Source: Verrucomicrobiota bacterium
GTDB taxonomy: Bacteria > Verrucomicrobiota > Verrucomicrobiia > Limisphaerales > J093
Assembly (NCBI GenBank): GCA_022710935.1
Contig: JAKLFY010000056.1
Location: 1-41,244 of the forward strand
Length of the DNA: 41,244 nucleotides
Direction of reading: 5' to 3'
The notes under the pieces were generated by a model. It saw only the letters and a program-made list of their open reading frames with translations. It did not search any database and was not told the DNA's origin. Below are positions 19,017 to 27,169 of the stretch, piece by piece (within the stretch, counting starts at the first letter, position 1; each line of letters opens with the position of its first letter). The position numbers and the translations under genes are program-made.

Positions 19017-21764
19017 TCAGTACCGAACCTCGACGCGCACGGGCGGCGTCCCGCCCCTCAGTGTCACCGTGTCGCCGCGGAAATCAGCCCAGGGCGCGCC
19101 GTTTACCGAGACGCCGCGGATGGCCCGCTGCTCGGGATGCCGCAGGCGCAGCCGGATGTGTTTGGGCGGGCGCTCGACGGGCGGAGTCAATTCGACTTCG
19201 AGGCGCCGCGCGCCTTCGAACGATTGCACCGTGAAGCTGACCGGGCCGAACAAGGTCGGCGCATGATCGACACGGATGGTCTTGCCCTCTTCGAGCCAGG
19301 GACGCGGAACGGCGCGTCCGATCCACAAGTCGCCTCCCTGTTCCCAGAGGAGCATGTTGCGCAGGAGAAGGAGTTGCTGGGTGCCGGAGTAGAGATGCGG
19401 CAGGGTCGCCTGGTTCTCGCCTGTGCGGCACGCGGTCACCTCGACGCCGGCATAGGCATCGCGCGACATGCCGTAGGCGAGCGAGGTGTAGAAGCCGAGA
19501 ATGACCCGCTTGACGTCGTCGCGTTCGAGGCAATTGAGCCAGTAGCCATAGGTGTAGGCATGGTCGATGCCGCCCTGGAACGTGCTGGCGCCCAGCAGCA
19601 GCCCGTCCTTCTGTTCGAGCAGATCGGTGATCCATCGGGCGCGCCGGTCCCGGGCCGGGAGCAGGCCGGTCTCGAGCACCATGCTGGCCACCAGGCTGTA
19701 GTAATCCGCCCCGGTATACCCGACGCGTTGAAGCAGCGCGTGCGTCTCCGGAAAGACCGGCAGCAGCGTCCGGCCGTCCCGCTTGATGGCCGCGCGGTCC
19801 ATCGCCCGCAGGATGTCGCGTTCATAGGCCGCGGCTTCGGCCGCGATGCGGCGCGCAGGGTCGGCCAGGCCGACGGCTTGCAGGGCTGCCGCCGTGTCGC
19901 GCATCCCCAGCGCGAGGTAGGTGTCCGTGTGGAAACTGTAGGTTGGCGTCGGTTCATCGCAATACGGGCGGTACTTGAGCAGGCCATGCCAGGGAGCGGA
20001 CCGGGCCTGGGATTGCATGCTGGTTTGCCGCGCGTTGCGGATCCAATCGCACATGCGGATCATGGTTGGGGCCACGCGGCGGAGCCACGCGGCATCGTCC
20101 GTCAGCCGGAAATGCTGGCTCATCGCCCAGAGCTGAGTCCCGGTGTCCGGCAGCCCGTAGTTGACCATTAGCAATCCCTCGGGCGTGACGAACGTCAGGA
20201 TCGAATCGAGATACCGCTGCGCGTCTTCAGGGAAGCCCATGACATCGAGCGCGTAGGCGTAGCGGGAGGCCGAGTAGCCATAGACCAACTCATAGAAACC
20301 GCCCCCGCCGTCGTGCGGTTCGTAAACATCGCCGCGTTTGTCGACGTTGATGTAGTTCCATGCCAGCCAGGCGCGCCAGGCCTGGTTGACACGTTCCTCG
20401 GGCACCTGGATGCGGACGCCCCGGGCGAGCAGACCGCTCCACCACGCGGCGGTCTCGGCCAAACGCTGGTCGAACTCCGCCGGCTCGATCGCCCTGGCCT
20501 GTGCGGGTTGGGTGAAGGGAATGGCGACTTGGACGTCGCGAAACCCACCGCCCGGCACTTCGAGTGCCCAGTCGGCAACCCGGTTCGGAGCCGCCAGTTC
20601 GACCGGCACGCGTCTGGACTCGACACCCGGGTTCATCACACGCAACCGGATGAACCCCGTCAAGGGCTTGTCGGGGTCGAACTCGGGCGACCATCCAAAG
20701 GCAGTCTGTTCGAATGTCAGGTGCTCCCAGGCGCGCGTGGCGGTGACGATCGGCAGCCAGCCTTCGTGCAGGCGCCGCGCGCAAACGCCTTCACCCCACG
20801 CACCCGGGGGAGAACCGACCCTGAACCCAACGCGCACCCCGGCAAAATCCAGGGAACCATCAGGCAGGACAACGAATTCGTCTGGGCCATCCTTCACGCC
20901 AAGAGACTCGCGCGGGTGTTTCATCGGAGGGAAATGGCGGATCACGGATTCGAAACTCGGATCAGCCCGGGCCGCGAGTTCGAGTTCGCCTAGACGATCG
21001 CGTCCGATCGTGGCGCGTTCCTCACGCTCGGCCTGCGTCAGGCGGATCTCATCGGGCGGTGTGCGCTCGATTGCGACCTCTCGGATCCAGGACACCGTCG
21101 GGCTGCCGCGATCCGGGTAGTCATTGTCGAGATCGGGCGCCGTGTAGCGCGGCTCCCCTTCGTCGCGGCTGAATCCTTTGCCAAGAACCAGGAGGGCCGG
21201 GGGGCGGCGCCGCCACGGTTCCGGACGATCCAGGACAAGCCAGCTCGACCACGCGTGTCCGTCGGGGCTGGTCTGGTAACGCACACAGTCGCGTCCCAGG
21301 GCAATGGCCAGGCGGTATTCGCCCGTCTTGGCAGCCAAGGGACGTCGGTGTTCGCGCAACTGTCCGTTGACCAGTTCGACGGCGTAGCAGGTGGGCTCGT
21401 GTTCGAGCACGGAGATCTGGCACCAGTTGCGCGGATCCCAGTAGAGAAACAGCGAGCTGACCCAACTGATCCCGGCGCCTGGTTTGATGACGGTTGATGC
21501 CCGGATGTGATCGATCCCGAGGGCGCGCTCGATGTGGGCATATGTGTTATGCGCCGCGCTGATGCTCAGGCCCTCGCGGCTTGCATCGATTGTGTTGCCC
21601 TGGGAAGCATCGACCGTCCACGCCGCTTCGAGCGGACTCCCGCCGAAGACTTCGCGGTAGGGAAGCGGCAACGACTGAGTCGGAGCCCCGATGCCCTGAG
21701 CGCATGACAACAGGATCGAGCTGAAGATAAAAACCAGAGCACGACATCCTAGCGATCGTTTCAT
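19017..21764 (-). CDS. Secreted glycosidase-like protein with N-terminal concanavalin-like domain
   Basis: A 915-residue protein from ATG at 21764, with a signal peptide (hydrophobic about residues 8-24). Residues about 30-230 look like a DUF1349/concanavalin-type beta-sandwich (SSLFLYWDPRNWCQISV, YQTSPDGHAWSSW). A linking domain (about 290-430) follows. The region about 460-800 reads like an alpha/alpha-barrel (six-hairpin) glycosidase: AWRAWLAWNYINVDKRGD, GLPDTGTQLWAMSQHF, CDWIRNARQ, YSFHTDTYLALGMRD, GGIDHAYTYGYWLNCLE. The C-terminus is a small beta domain. I cannot assign a numbered family. It is the first gene of the seven-gene minus-strand run and is preceded by a 627-base non-coding region where the promoter should lie. 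Likely role: extracellular attack on a polysaccharide or glycoconjugate. Confidence 0.75.
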   Translation of the reverse strand: MKRSLGCRALVFIFSSILLSCAQGIGAPTQSLPLPYREVFGGSPLEAAWTVDASQGNTIDASREGLSISAAHNTYAHIERALGIDHIRASTVIKPGAGISWVSSLFLYWDPRNWCQISVLEHEPTCYAVELVNGQLREHRRPLAAKTGEYRLAIALGRDCVRYQTSPDGHAWSSWLVLDRPEPWRRRPPALLVLGKGFSRDEGEPRYTAPDLDNDYPDRGSPTVSWIREVAIERTPPDEIRLTQAEREERATIGRDRLGELELAARADPSFESVIRHFPPMKHPRESLGVKDGPDEFVVLPDGSLDFAGVRVGFRVGSPPGAWGEGVCARRLHEGWLPIVTATRAWEHLTFEQTAFGWSPEFDPDKPLTGFIRLRVMNPGVESRRVPVELAAPNRVADWALEVPGGGFRDVQVAIPFTQPAQARAIEPAEFDQRLAETAAWWSGLLARGVRIQVPEERVNQAWRAWLAWNYINVDKRGDVYEPHDGGGGFYELVYGYSASRYAYALDVMGFPEDAQRYLDSILTFVTPEGLLMVNYGLPDTGTQLWAMSQHFRLTDDAAWLRRVAPTMIRMCDWIRNARQTSMQSQARSAPWHGLLKYRPYCDEPTPTYSFHTDTYLALGMRDTAAALQAVGLADPARRIAAEAAAYERDILRAMDRAAIKRDGRTLLPVFPETHALLQRVGYTGADYYSLVASMVLETGLLPARDRRARWITDLLEQKDGLLLGASTFQGGIDHAYTYGYWLNCLERDDVKRVILGFYTSLAYGMSRDAYAGVEVTACRTGENQATLPHLYSGTQQLLLLRNMLLWEQGGDLWIGRAVPRPWLEEGKTIRVDHAPTLFGPVSFTVQSFEGARRLEVELTPPVERPPKHIRLRLRHPEQRAIRGVSVNGAPWADFRGDTVTLRGGTPPVRVEVRY

Positions 21765-21978
21765 ATCGAGCGATGTTGTTTCACTTAAAAACCTGTTGGG
21801 CCGATGAACCCGTCTCGGAGGTGTGATCCCGCGGCTGCGGTTACGCGTCAACCTAAGCAAAGCTCCTGAGTGGTCTCTCGGAGCAGCGCTCTCGAGGGTG
21901 TCTAACTCCTTGGGCCGGTGTTCGTTGTGGCAGTCGCCTCTGCTCGGTTCGACTCCGAGGTCGCGAAGCGTTTGCAGT

Positions 21979-22120
21979 GCGGCGGTTGACCGCCGCTTTC
22001 CGAGGACGGTCTTCGGTGCTTTCCCATACCAAAGCGGTGCTGAAGCACACGCACTCTCCCGCGGCCGCGGGACTTCGCGCCGCCGGACGCGCTCGTGCGC
22101 GGGCAGCTTGCGTGCAAGCT
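21979..22120. repeat. Cluster of four hairpins (possible palindromic repeat element)
   Basis: Within 142 bases there are GCGGCGGT/ACCGCCGC around TG (21979-21996), GCTTT/AAAGC around eight bases (22018-22035), a perfect 16-base palindrome TCCCGCGGCCGCGGGA (22057-22072), and AGCTTGC/GCAAGCT around GT (22105-22120). Such density is unlike ordinary leader DNA and resembles dispersed palindromic elements of bacterial intergenic regions. No flanking direct repeats were identified. Confidence 0.6.
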
Positions 22121-22240
22121 CCGCATCTCAGCCTCCCCAAGGTTGACGCGCATGCGCGGCTGCGGGAGAGACCTTGGTTCGAGATGTCCATCGTCATCAC
22201 TCAGGCCCTCTCCGGCGGCATGGTTCCGACGTCCACCCCT

Positions 22241-22310
22241 CAGCCCGCATATTTCACCCCCGTCAGTGCACAGGCGATCAGATTTCGCATGATGTCTGCT
22301 ACGCGGGCTG
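22241..22310. repeat. Dispersed AGCCCGCAT repeat, copy A, with inverted ends
   Basis: CAGCCCGC at 22241-22248 is matched in reverse by GCGGGCTG at 22303-22310, enclosing 54 bases. The left arm continues as ATATTTCACC, shared with copies at 29473 and 7825 and more loosely at 41073 and 34911. The arrangement suggests a small structured element rather than a chance match. Confidence 0.5.
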
Positions 22311-22391
22311 GAGAGGCAAAACCGCGCCAGGCTTGAGAGGCAGAGAAATACAACAGACTGTTCCCATTGTCCCCATGGCAGACGGCCCTTG

Positions 22392-22622
22392 TTACACCGC
22401 ACCGGCATCCACTTTGAACGTCAAGCTGGTGATCGTGATCAGGGGCAAAATGGAGGCGTACCCATCATCCCTGTGCACAACAACATACGTCCTTTTTGCC
22501 GACTCCTTCGGTGGAAGGAAGATGTGGTCACGGTGTGGCACGTCGTACCGGTCACCGTCGGCAACTTTGAGCGAGAACGGAAGACCTCGATGCGCCGCCT
22601 CCTCAATTTGGGCGATGTTCAT
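22392..22622 (-). CDS. Small conserved protein of unknown function
   Basis: A 76-residue protein from ATG at 22622 (MNIAQIEEAAHRGLPFSLKV). It has the pattern of a small protein widespread in this phylum and in Planctomycetota: a short N-terminal helix, then a beta-hairpin with LKVADGDRYDVPHRDHIFLPP, then a strand-rich end ILPLITITSLTF. It has no signal peptide, membrane segment or metal motif. Function is unknown. It is isolated: 150 bases separate it from the upstream secreted repeat protein and its end runs into the hairpin-rich region. The gene call rests on this pattern and on the well-formed, non-repetitive sequence. Confidence 0.7.
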   Translation of the reverse strand: MNIAQIEEAAHRGLPFSLKVADGDRYDVPHRDHIFLPPKESAKRTYVVVHRDDGYASILPLITITSLTFKVDAGAV

Positions 22623-22772
22623 GTCTGGACTGTCCTCTCGTGACGTTTCTCTGTCAACACGCCGACGCAAGGTGAACGCTCCGGATCAGTGCCCCCGCGC
22701 CCGGGATCTCTGAACTCGATCCGCGACGCCATCGCGAGGTGCACTGCATCCGTTTTCCGGGCATGGGACGCG

Positions 22773-25700
22773 TTACTGCGCCAGGCGGAAGAAGCGCGTT
22801 CCCGGTCCGACAGGAATCGTGACCTGGACGCGGTCGCCGACCTGCACGGGTGGCGTGGACACCGCGGTCCAGGCGCCGGCTGCGCCGAGCTGGGCTGTTT
22901 CCTCGAGCGCAAAGTTCGCCGCGCTGGCCGACCAACTGATCACAACAGTCGATCCATCGAGGGCAATGCTGACGGCCGGAGGCTCTGCAACAGTGGGACC
23001 GTAGTTGGCGAAGTCAAACAAGGCCTGAGGCACGGCGCCGCAGTTGAAGATCGTGGACGACGCGATGCCGACCATGACGGGATTGGGGTAGGGGATGTCG
23101 GCCGTGACGCTGCCGCCCAATGGCGTCCAGTCGAAGCCGTTGGCACTGTAGTACGCGGCGAAGGTCTGACCCGACCGTGTCAGCCGGAACCAGGCGTTGG
23201 GAAACGCGAAGTCCGCGCGCGGGATGTAGCCGCCCGCGGTGATCAACGTGGCCGCGTCGATCTGCTCCCGGTAGGTGGCGACCCAATGATTGTCACCGGT
23301 TTGCGGATAGGTGCCTGCGAACACGTTTCGGCTGCCCGGAGTTTCGTCTTCGCGGACCATCAGCCCCGCCCGTGTGCAGGCGTTGCCTCCGCGGATGCCG
23401 GTCATCTGCAGCCGGATGTCGAAATCGCCGCTGAGCATCTGGTACGCGAAGCCAAAAGAATCCTGCGCGCCCCAGATATCCTCGCCGCCTGCGCGCATCG
23501 TGAAAGGCCCGGGCGTGCAACTGATCACAAGGCCCGGATCGCCCGCGTCACCGACATCCACATAGGCAAAACCGGCGTTCACGCCTGTGACCGTTGTGGT
23601 GCCGGTGTTGCCTTTGAGATCCGCAATGCCCGTCGCCGTCAGGGCAAAGACCGGCTCGCTGAGGCCGCTGACCCGCAAAACCACCGTCCGTCCGTCTGCC
23701 TGGAGCTCTGCGCTTTCGACCACGACAGCCCCGCCGACCTCGTAATGCGTCGCATCGCCGGCAACGGCTGGATCGACGGCTTCGTCGAAACAGACACCGA
23801 CCATCGTCGCGACGAACGCGTGAGCCGACACGACCAGCGGCGCCGCGGTGTCGGAGAGGACGTCGAGCGTCGCGGCCTCGCTGAGCACCGGGGTGGCGCC
23901 CGGGGCCGAGACGCGGACCCGGAACGTTGCGCCGTCATCGGAGGGCGCGGGCAAAGGCAGCGTGTAGCTTGCGCCCGCAGCTCCCGGAATGTCCGCGCCA
24001 TCGCGCTGCCATTGGTAGCTCAACGCCCCTGCCGGGCCGTTCTCGAGCGTGGCGCCGACGGTGAAGATGGCTGGCCGATTCTCGATCACGGTGATGCTCT
24101 CGGGCTGGGCTGTAATGACGATCACGGCGTTCGTCACCACGAAGTCGCCAAAGTGCCGATACTCCGCCTCCATGCGGTCCGTGCCGCTGGTCACAGCCGT
24201 GGCGAGGCCCAGGCGCATCGAGGCCGGATACGGCGGATCCGGCGTGTAGGCGTCACCCGCCTGAATCCAATCCAGGCCGTTGGTGCTCCCGTAGGCGGTG
24301 AACGTGTTGCCGCTCCGCTTGAGCCGCAGCCAGATGTCCGGAAAGCCGAATCCGGCCGGCCACGCGACGAGCCAATTCCCATCCAGAACGCTTGACGCGC
24401 CCGCCGTTTCGTGGCGCCGCGCGGCTGCCCAGGCATTCTGAGCCTGGGCATAGGCCGCGACGAAGACATGCCGGCTCTCGGGATCGGCCGACTCGCGCGC
24501 ATCGAGAGTCAGGTTCGAGGCCGAATTGCCGCCCACGACCCGTGCCACCTGGACGCGCACATCGAAGTCGCCGATCCGTTCCTGGTGCACGTAGTTGCAG
24601 GCGTCCGAGCTGAACCAGATTGCGCCGCCGCTTTCCTGCACGGTGATGGCGTCGGGCGCGCAGGCATAGACGAGCGAAGGTTCGGGCAGGTTGCCGAGGT
24701 CTTGGACCGCGTAATCGAGCACCTGGCCGGTGGTGTTGATGGTTGCGGGGTTGCCTGCCAGATCCGTCACGCCATCGATGCCCAGGGTGTAGGGTCCGGC
24801 TCCGAGACTCGAGACCTGGAGCACCACGGTCCGTTGGTTTGCCATGAGCAGCGCGTTCTCGATCGAGAGGCCTCCATTGACCGTGTACCGGTTAATATCC
24901 GTGGCCGTGAACCAATCGAGCGCCTCGTCGAAGCAAATCCCGATCGAGTGGCCTTCGAGCCCCGCTGTGGACACGAGTTGCGGGGCGGTGTTGTCCGGCT
25001 GCACCGTCAGGGTCGCCACTTCACTCGAAACCGAGGTCAGGCCCGGGGCCGAGACTTTGACCTGAAACCGGGCTTGGTCATCCAACACGGTGACCGAGGG
25101 CAGTGTGTAGCTCGTCCCCACCGCCCCGGGAATGTCGATCCCGTCGCGCTGCCATTGGTAGCCGAGGGCGCTCGGCGGGCCGTTCTCGATTGTGGCGCCG
25201 ACCGTGAACGTCGCCGGGCGGTTTTCGATCACGGTTACGTCTTGCGGTTGTTGCGTGATGCGGATGGTGGCATTGGCCAGTTCGAACTCGCCGAAGTTGC
25301 GGTACACGACCCGGATCGGGGGTATGCCAGCGTCGGTGGCCGCGGTCGCCAATCCCACCTGGACGGACGCGGGGTAGGGGAAATCGGGGGTGTAAGGGTT
25401 CCCGACTTGAACCCAATCGAGGCCGTTGGTGCCGCCGTACACGGTGAATGTCTCGCCACTACGCTTCACACGAAGCCAAACGTTCGGGAAATCGACTCCC
25501 GCCGGCCACGACACAAACCAGTTACCGTCCAACACACTCGAAGCGCCCCCGGTCTCGATCCGGCGCGCGGCGGCCCAACGATTTTGGATCTGGCCGTAGA
25601 CGGCGGCGAAGACGTGTCGGCTGTCGGGATCCGCCGACTCGCGGACGTCCAGTGTCAGGTTCGAAGCCGCGTTGCCGCCGCTGACGTTGGTGACCTGCAC

Positions 25701-26234
25701 CCGAACGTCGAAGTCGCCCGTCCGCTCCCGATACACGTAGTTGCAGGCATCGGACGTGAACCAGATCGCCCCGCCATCGACCACGGTCGAGATCGCATCG
25801 GGACCGCAGGCGTAGGTCGTCGACGGCGCCAACAGGTTTCCCAGATCCGCAACGGTCCAGCCCAGGATCGGGCCGGCGCCGTTCACATCGCCGGGGTCGC
25901 CCTGGGCGTCTTTGATGCCGGTTGCGGTAACGGAGTAGCTGTCGCCGGCCAGATCGGAGACGGACAGCAGGACCGTGCGATGATCCTCCAACAGGATCGC
26001 GTTCCAGACTGTCGCGCCGGGGATCGAGTACAGGGTGGCGTCCTGGGCGGAAACGGGATCCAGATCGTTCGCGAAGCAGAGCGCGACCGTTTGGCCATCG
26101 AGGCTGGCTGTGCTGACCAGTGTCGGGCCGGCCAGGGCGGGTTGGAGGCTGGCCAGCCAGGCGGTGAAGACGGCGAGTGCCAGATGCAGGCAATGCCGGA
26201 GAGACCAGCGGAAAAGAAGGGCGGGGGTTTTCAT
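22773..26234 (-). CDS. Large secreted protein with repeated Ig-like and concanavalin-like modules
   Basis: A 1153-residue protein with a signal peptide (hydrophobic about residues 14-35, ending PALAGP). Two long units repeat with high similarity (about 36-415 and 416-794). Each has a Big-type Ig-like domain, a DUF1349/LamG-like domain (WFSSDACNYVHQERIGDFDV, then TAYGSTNGLDWIQ) and a second Ig-like domain (TVIENRPATFTVGA, LGYQWQRDGIDIPGA). A third, more diverged unit (about 795-1080) lacks the final Ig-like domain. The C-terminal 70 residues form a fibronectin-like module (VVISWSASAANFALEET, ending TRFFRLAQ), typical of verrucomicrobial secreted proteins. No enzyme motif was seen; binding or adhesion is likely. 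ATG at 26234 was chosen because it directly precedes the signal peptide. Confidence 0.85.
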   Translation of the reverse strand: MKTPALLFRWSLRHCLHLALAVFTAWLASLQPALAGPTLVSTASLDGQTVALCFANDLDPVSAQDATLYSIPGATVWNAILLEDHRTVLLSVSDLAGDSYSVTATGIKDAQGDPGDVNGAGPILGWTVADLGNLLAPSTTYACGPDAISTVVDGGAIWFTSDACNYVYRERTGDFDVRVQVTNVSGGNAASNLTLDVRESADPDSRHVFAAVYGQIQNRWAAARRIETGGASSVLDGNWFVSWPAGVDFPNVWLRVKRSGETFTVYGGTNGLDWVQVGNPYTPDFPYPASVQVGLATAATDAGIPPIRVVYRNFGEFELANATIRITQQPQDVTVIENRPATFTVGATIENGPPSALGYQWQRDGIDIPGAVGTSYTLPSVTVLDDQARFQVKVSAPGLTSVSSEVATLTVQPDNTAPQLVSTAGLEGHSIGICFDEALDWFTATDINRYTVNGGLSIENALLMANQRTVVLQVSSLGAGPYTLGIDGVTDLAGNPATINTTGQVLDYAVQDLGNLPEPSLVYACAPDAITVQESGGAIWFSSDACNYVHQERIGDFDVRVQVARVVGGNSASNLTLDARESADPESRHVFVAAYAQAQNAWAAARRHETAGASSVLDGNWLVAWPAGFGFPDIWLRLKRSGNTFTAYGSTNGLDWIQAGDAYTPDPPYPASMRLGLATAVTSGTDRMEAEYRHFGDFVVTNAVIVITAQPESITVIENRPAIFTVGATLENGPAGALSYQWQRDGADIPGAAGASYTLPLPAPSDDGATFRVRVSAPGATPVLSEAATLDVLSDTAAPLVVSAHAFVATMVGVCFDEAVDPAVAGDATHYEVGGAVVVESAELQADGRTVVLRVSGLSEPVFALTATGIADLKGNTGTTTVTGVNAGFAYVDVGDAGDPGLVISCTPGPFTMRAGGEDIWGAQDSFGFAYQMLSGDFDIRLQMTGIRGGNACTRAGLMVREDETPGSRNVFAGTYPQTGDNHWVATYREQIDAATLITAGGYIPRADFAFPNAWFRLTRSGQTFAAYYSANGFDWTPLGGSVTADIPYPNPVMVGIASSTIFNCGAVPQALFDFANYGPTVAEPPAVSIALDGSTVVISWSASAANFALEETAQLGAAGAWTAVSTPPVQVGDRVQVTIPVGPGTRFFRLAQ

Positions 26235-26380
26235 GACGGGGTCGGACTCTGCTCCGTTCTGCGCGCCGTGTCCAGTCGTTCTGTCGAGGTCCTGTCGAGT
26301 CAGAAACACCGAGACAAACGGGGCCTTTCGCCTTACACTCGATCCCGAAGACTCAAACCGGTCCTTGCATACCACGCGCC

Positions 26381-27169
26381 ATGAGGACGTCATCGGCATC
26401 TTCGGCTTCGTTGTCGGGCATGAGTCGCCCGGTCTCGCGACATCCGTGCCGCCGGGCGGCCTTCACACTGATCGAGTTGCTGGTGGTGATCGCGATCCTT
26501 GCGATCCTGGCTGGCCTGCTGCTTCCCGCCCTGGGCCGGGCGAAGGAGAAAGGGCAGCAGATCAAGTGCGCCAGCAATCAGCATCAGATGGGCATCGCCT
26601 ACATCATGTATGCGGAGGATAACAGCGACCTCTATCCGGCCCAAAGAGGGTGGGGGGCCGCCGGGGGACAGAGAGGCACATACGCTCTGGATCCCGCGGT
26701 GGGCGAGAGCTTCGGCGTCAACGTGGCCCCAACCAACCGCCCGCTCAACCGGTACGTGTCGGCCGTCGAGACCTGGCGATGCCCGTCCGACAAAGGCGAT
26801 TCAACCTACGGCGCCAAGAACTGCTTCAAGGAGTACGGCAACAGTTACGTCCCACAATTCCAGCACGATTCCTATCGGACCCGGCACGTGACGGGCGATG
26901 CCCGGCTGGCGGCGGGCACGTATGAGGCGACGCCGATCAAGGGCAACGAAGTCGCGCTCAGCCCGGCCAACAAGATCATCCAGGGCGAGTGGGATTGGCA
27001 TGCCCATCATGACGTTCACAACCCGAAAACATGGTGGCACAACTCCCGCGGCCAGCGGCGTTTCAACATGCTCTTCGGGGACGGGCACGTCGTGTTTTAT
27101 GCCTTTCCCAAGGAGATGCCGGACTGGATCTGGAGTCCGGCCTACGACCCGAGCTTTCTCTGGTGGTGA
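26381..27169 (+). CDS. Pseudopilin-like protein with H-X9-DG-type C-terminus
   Basis: A 262-residue protein with an Arg-rich leader (about 26 residues) ahead of the prepilin signature [17 protein letters not shown] and its Glu at +5, then LGRAKEKGQQIKCASNQHQM. The C-terminal half carries the RFNMLFGDGHVVFYAFP motif, the DG signature of this class. The leader would shorten if translation began at Met14 (position 26420), which is closer to the usual length. It lies divergent from the large repeat protein. Its stop (27167-27169) directly abuts the end of the sensor kinase gene on the other strand, leaving no room for a dedicated terminator. It is the second solitary gene of this type in the window; the role is unknown. 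Confidence 0.87.
   Translation: MRTSSASSASLSGMSRPVSRHPCRRAAFTLIELLVVIAILAILAGLLLPALGRAKEKGQQIKCASNQHQMGIAYIMYAEDNSDLYPAQRGWGAAGGQRGTYALDPAVGESFGVNVAPTNRPLNRYVSAVETWRCPSDKGDSTYGAKNCFKEYGNSYVPQFQHDSYRTRHVTGDARLAAGTYEATPIKGNEVALSPANKIIQGEWDWHAHHDVHNPKTWWHNSRGQRRFNMLFGDGHVVFYAFPKEMPDWIWSPAYDPSFLWW

Larger units (their letters stand above)
21765..22391. other. Hairpin-rich non-coding region
   Basis: 627 bases without a supportable gene; the open frames present are low-complexity, arginine/alanine-rich and differ in every frame. The segment 21979-22120 holds four strong hairpins, and 22241-22310 carries a repeat-family copy bounded by an inverted repeat (listed separately). The right end abuts the 3' end of the small orphan gene. 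The promoter of the glycan operon should be in the left part, but no clear boxes were found. Confidence 0.6.

Noticed and set aside
15691-19266. 1191-codon plus-strand open frame
   Set aside because: It lies opposite the GH84, symporter and glycosidase genes, whose motifs are unmistakable; the antisense product is low-complexity.
21902-22408. Overlapping open frames in the hairpin-rich region
   Set aside because: Arg/Ala-rich products on both strands without a domain or usable ribosome site; better explained as palindromic DNA.
24411-26384. 657-codon plus-strand open frame
   Set aside because: It is antisense to the repeat protein; its apparent internal repeats mirror those of the real gene.
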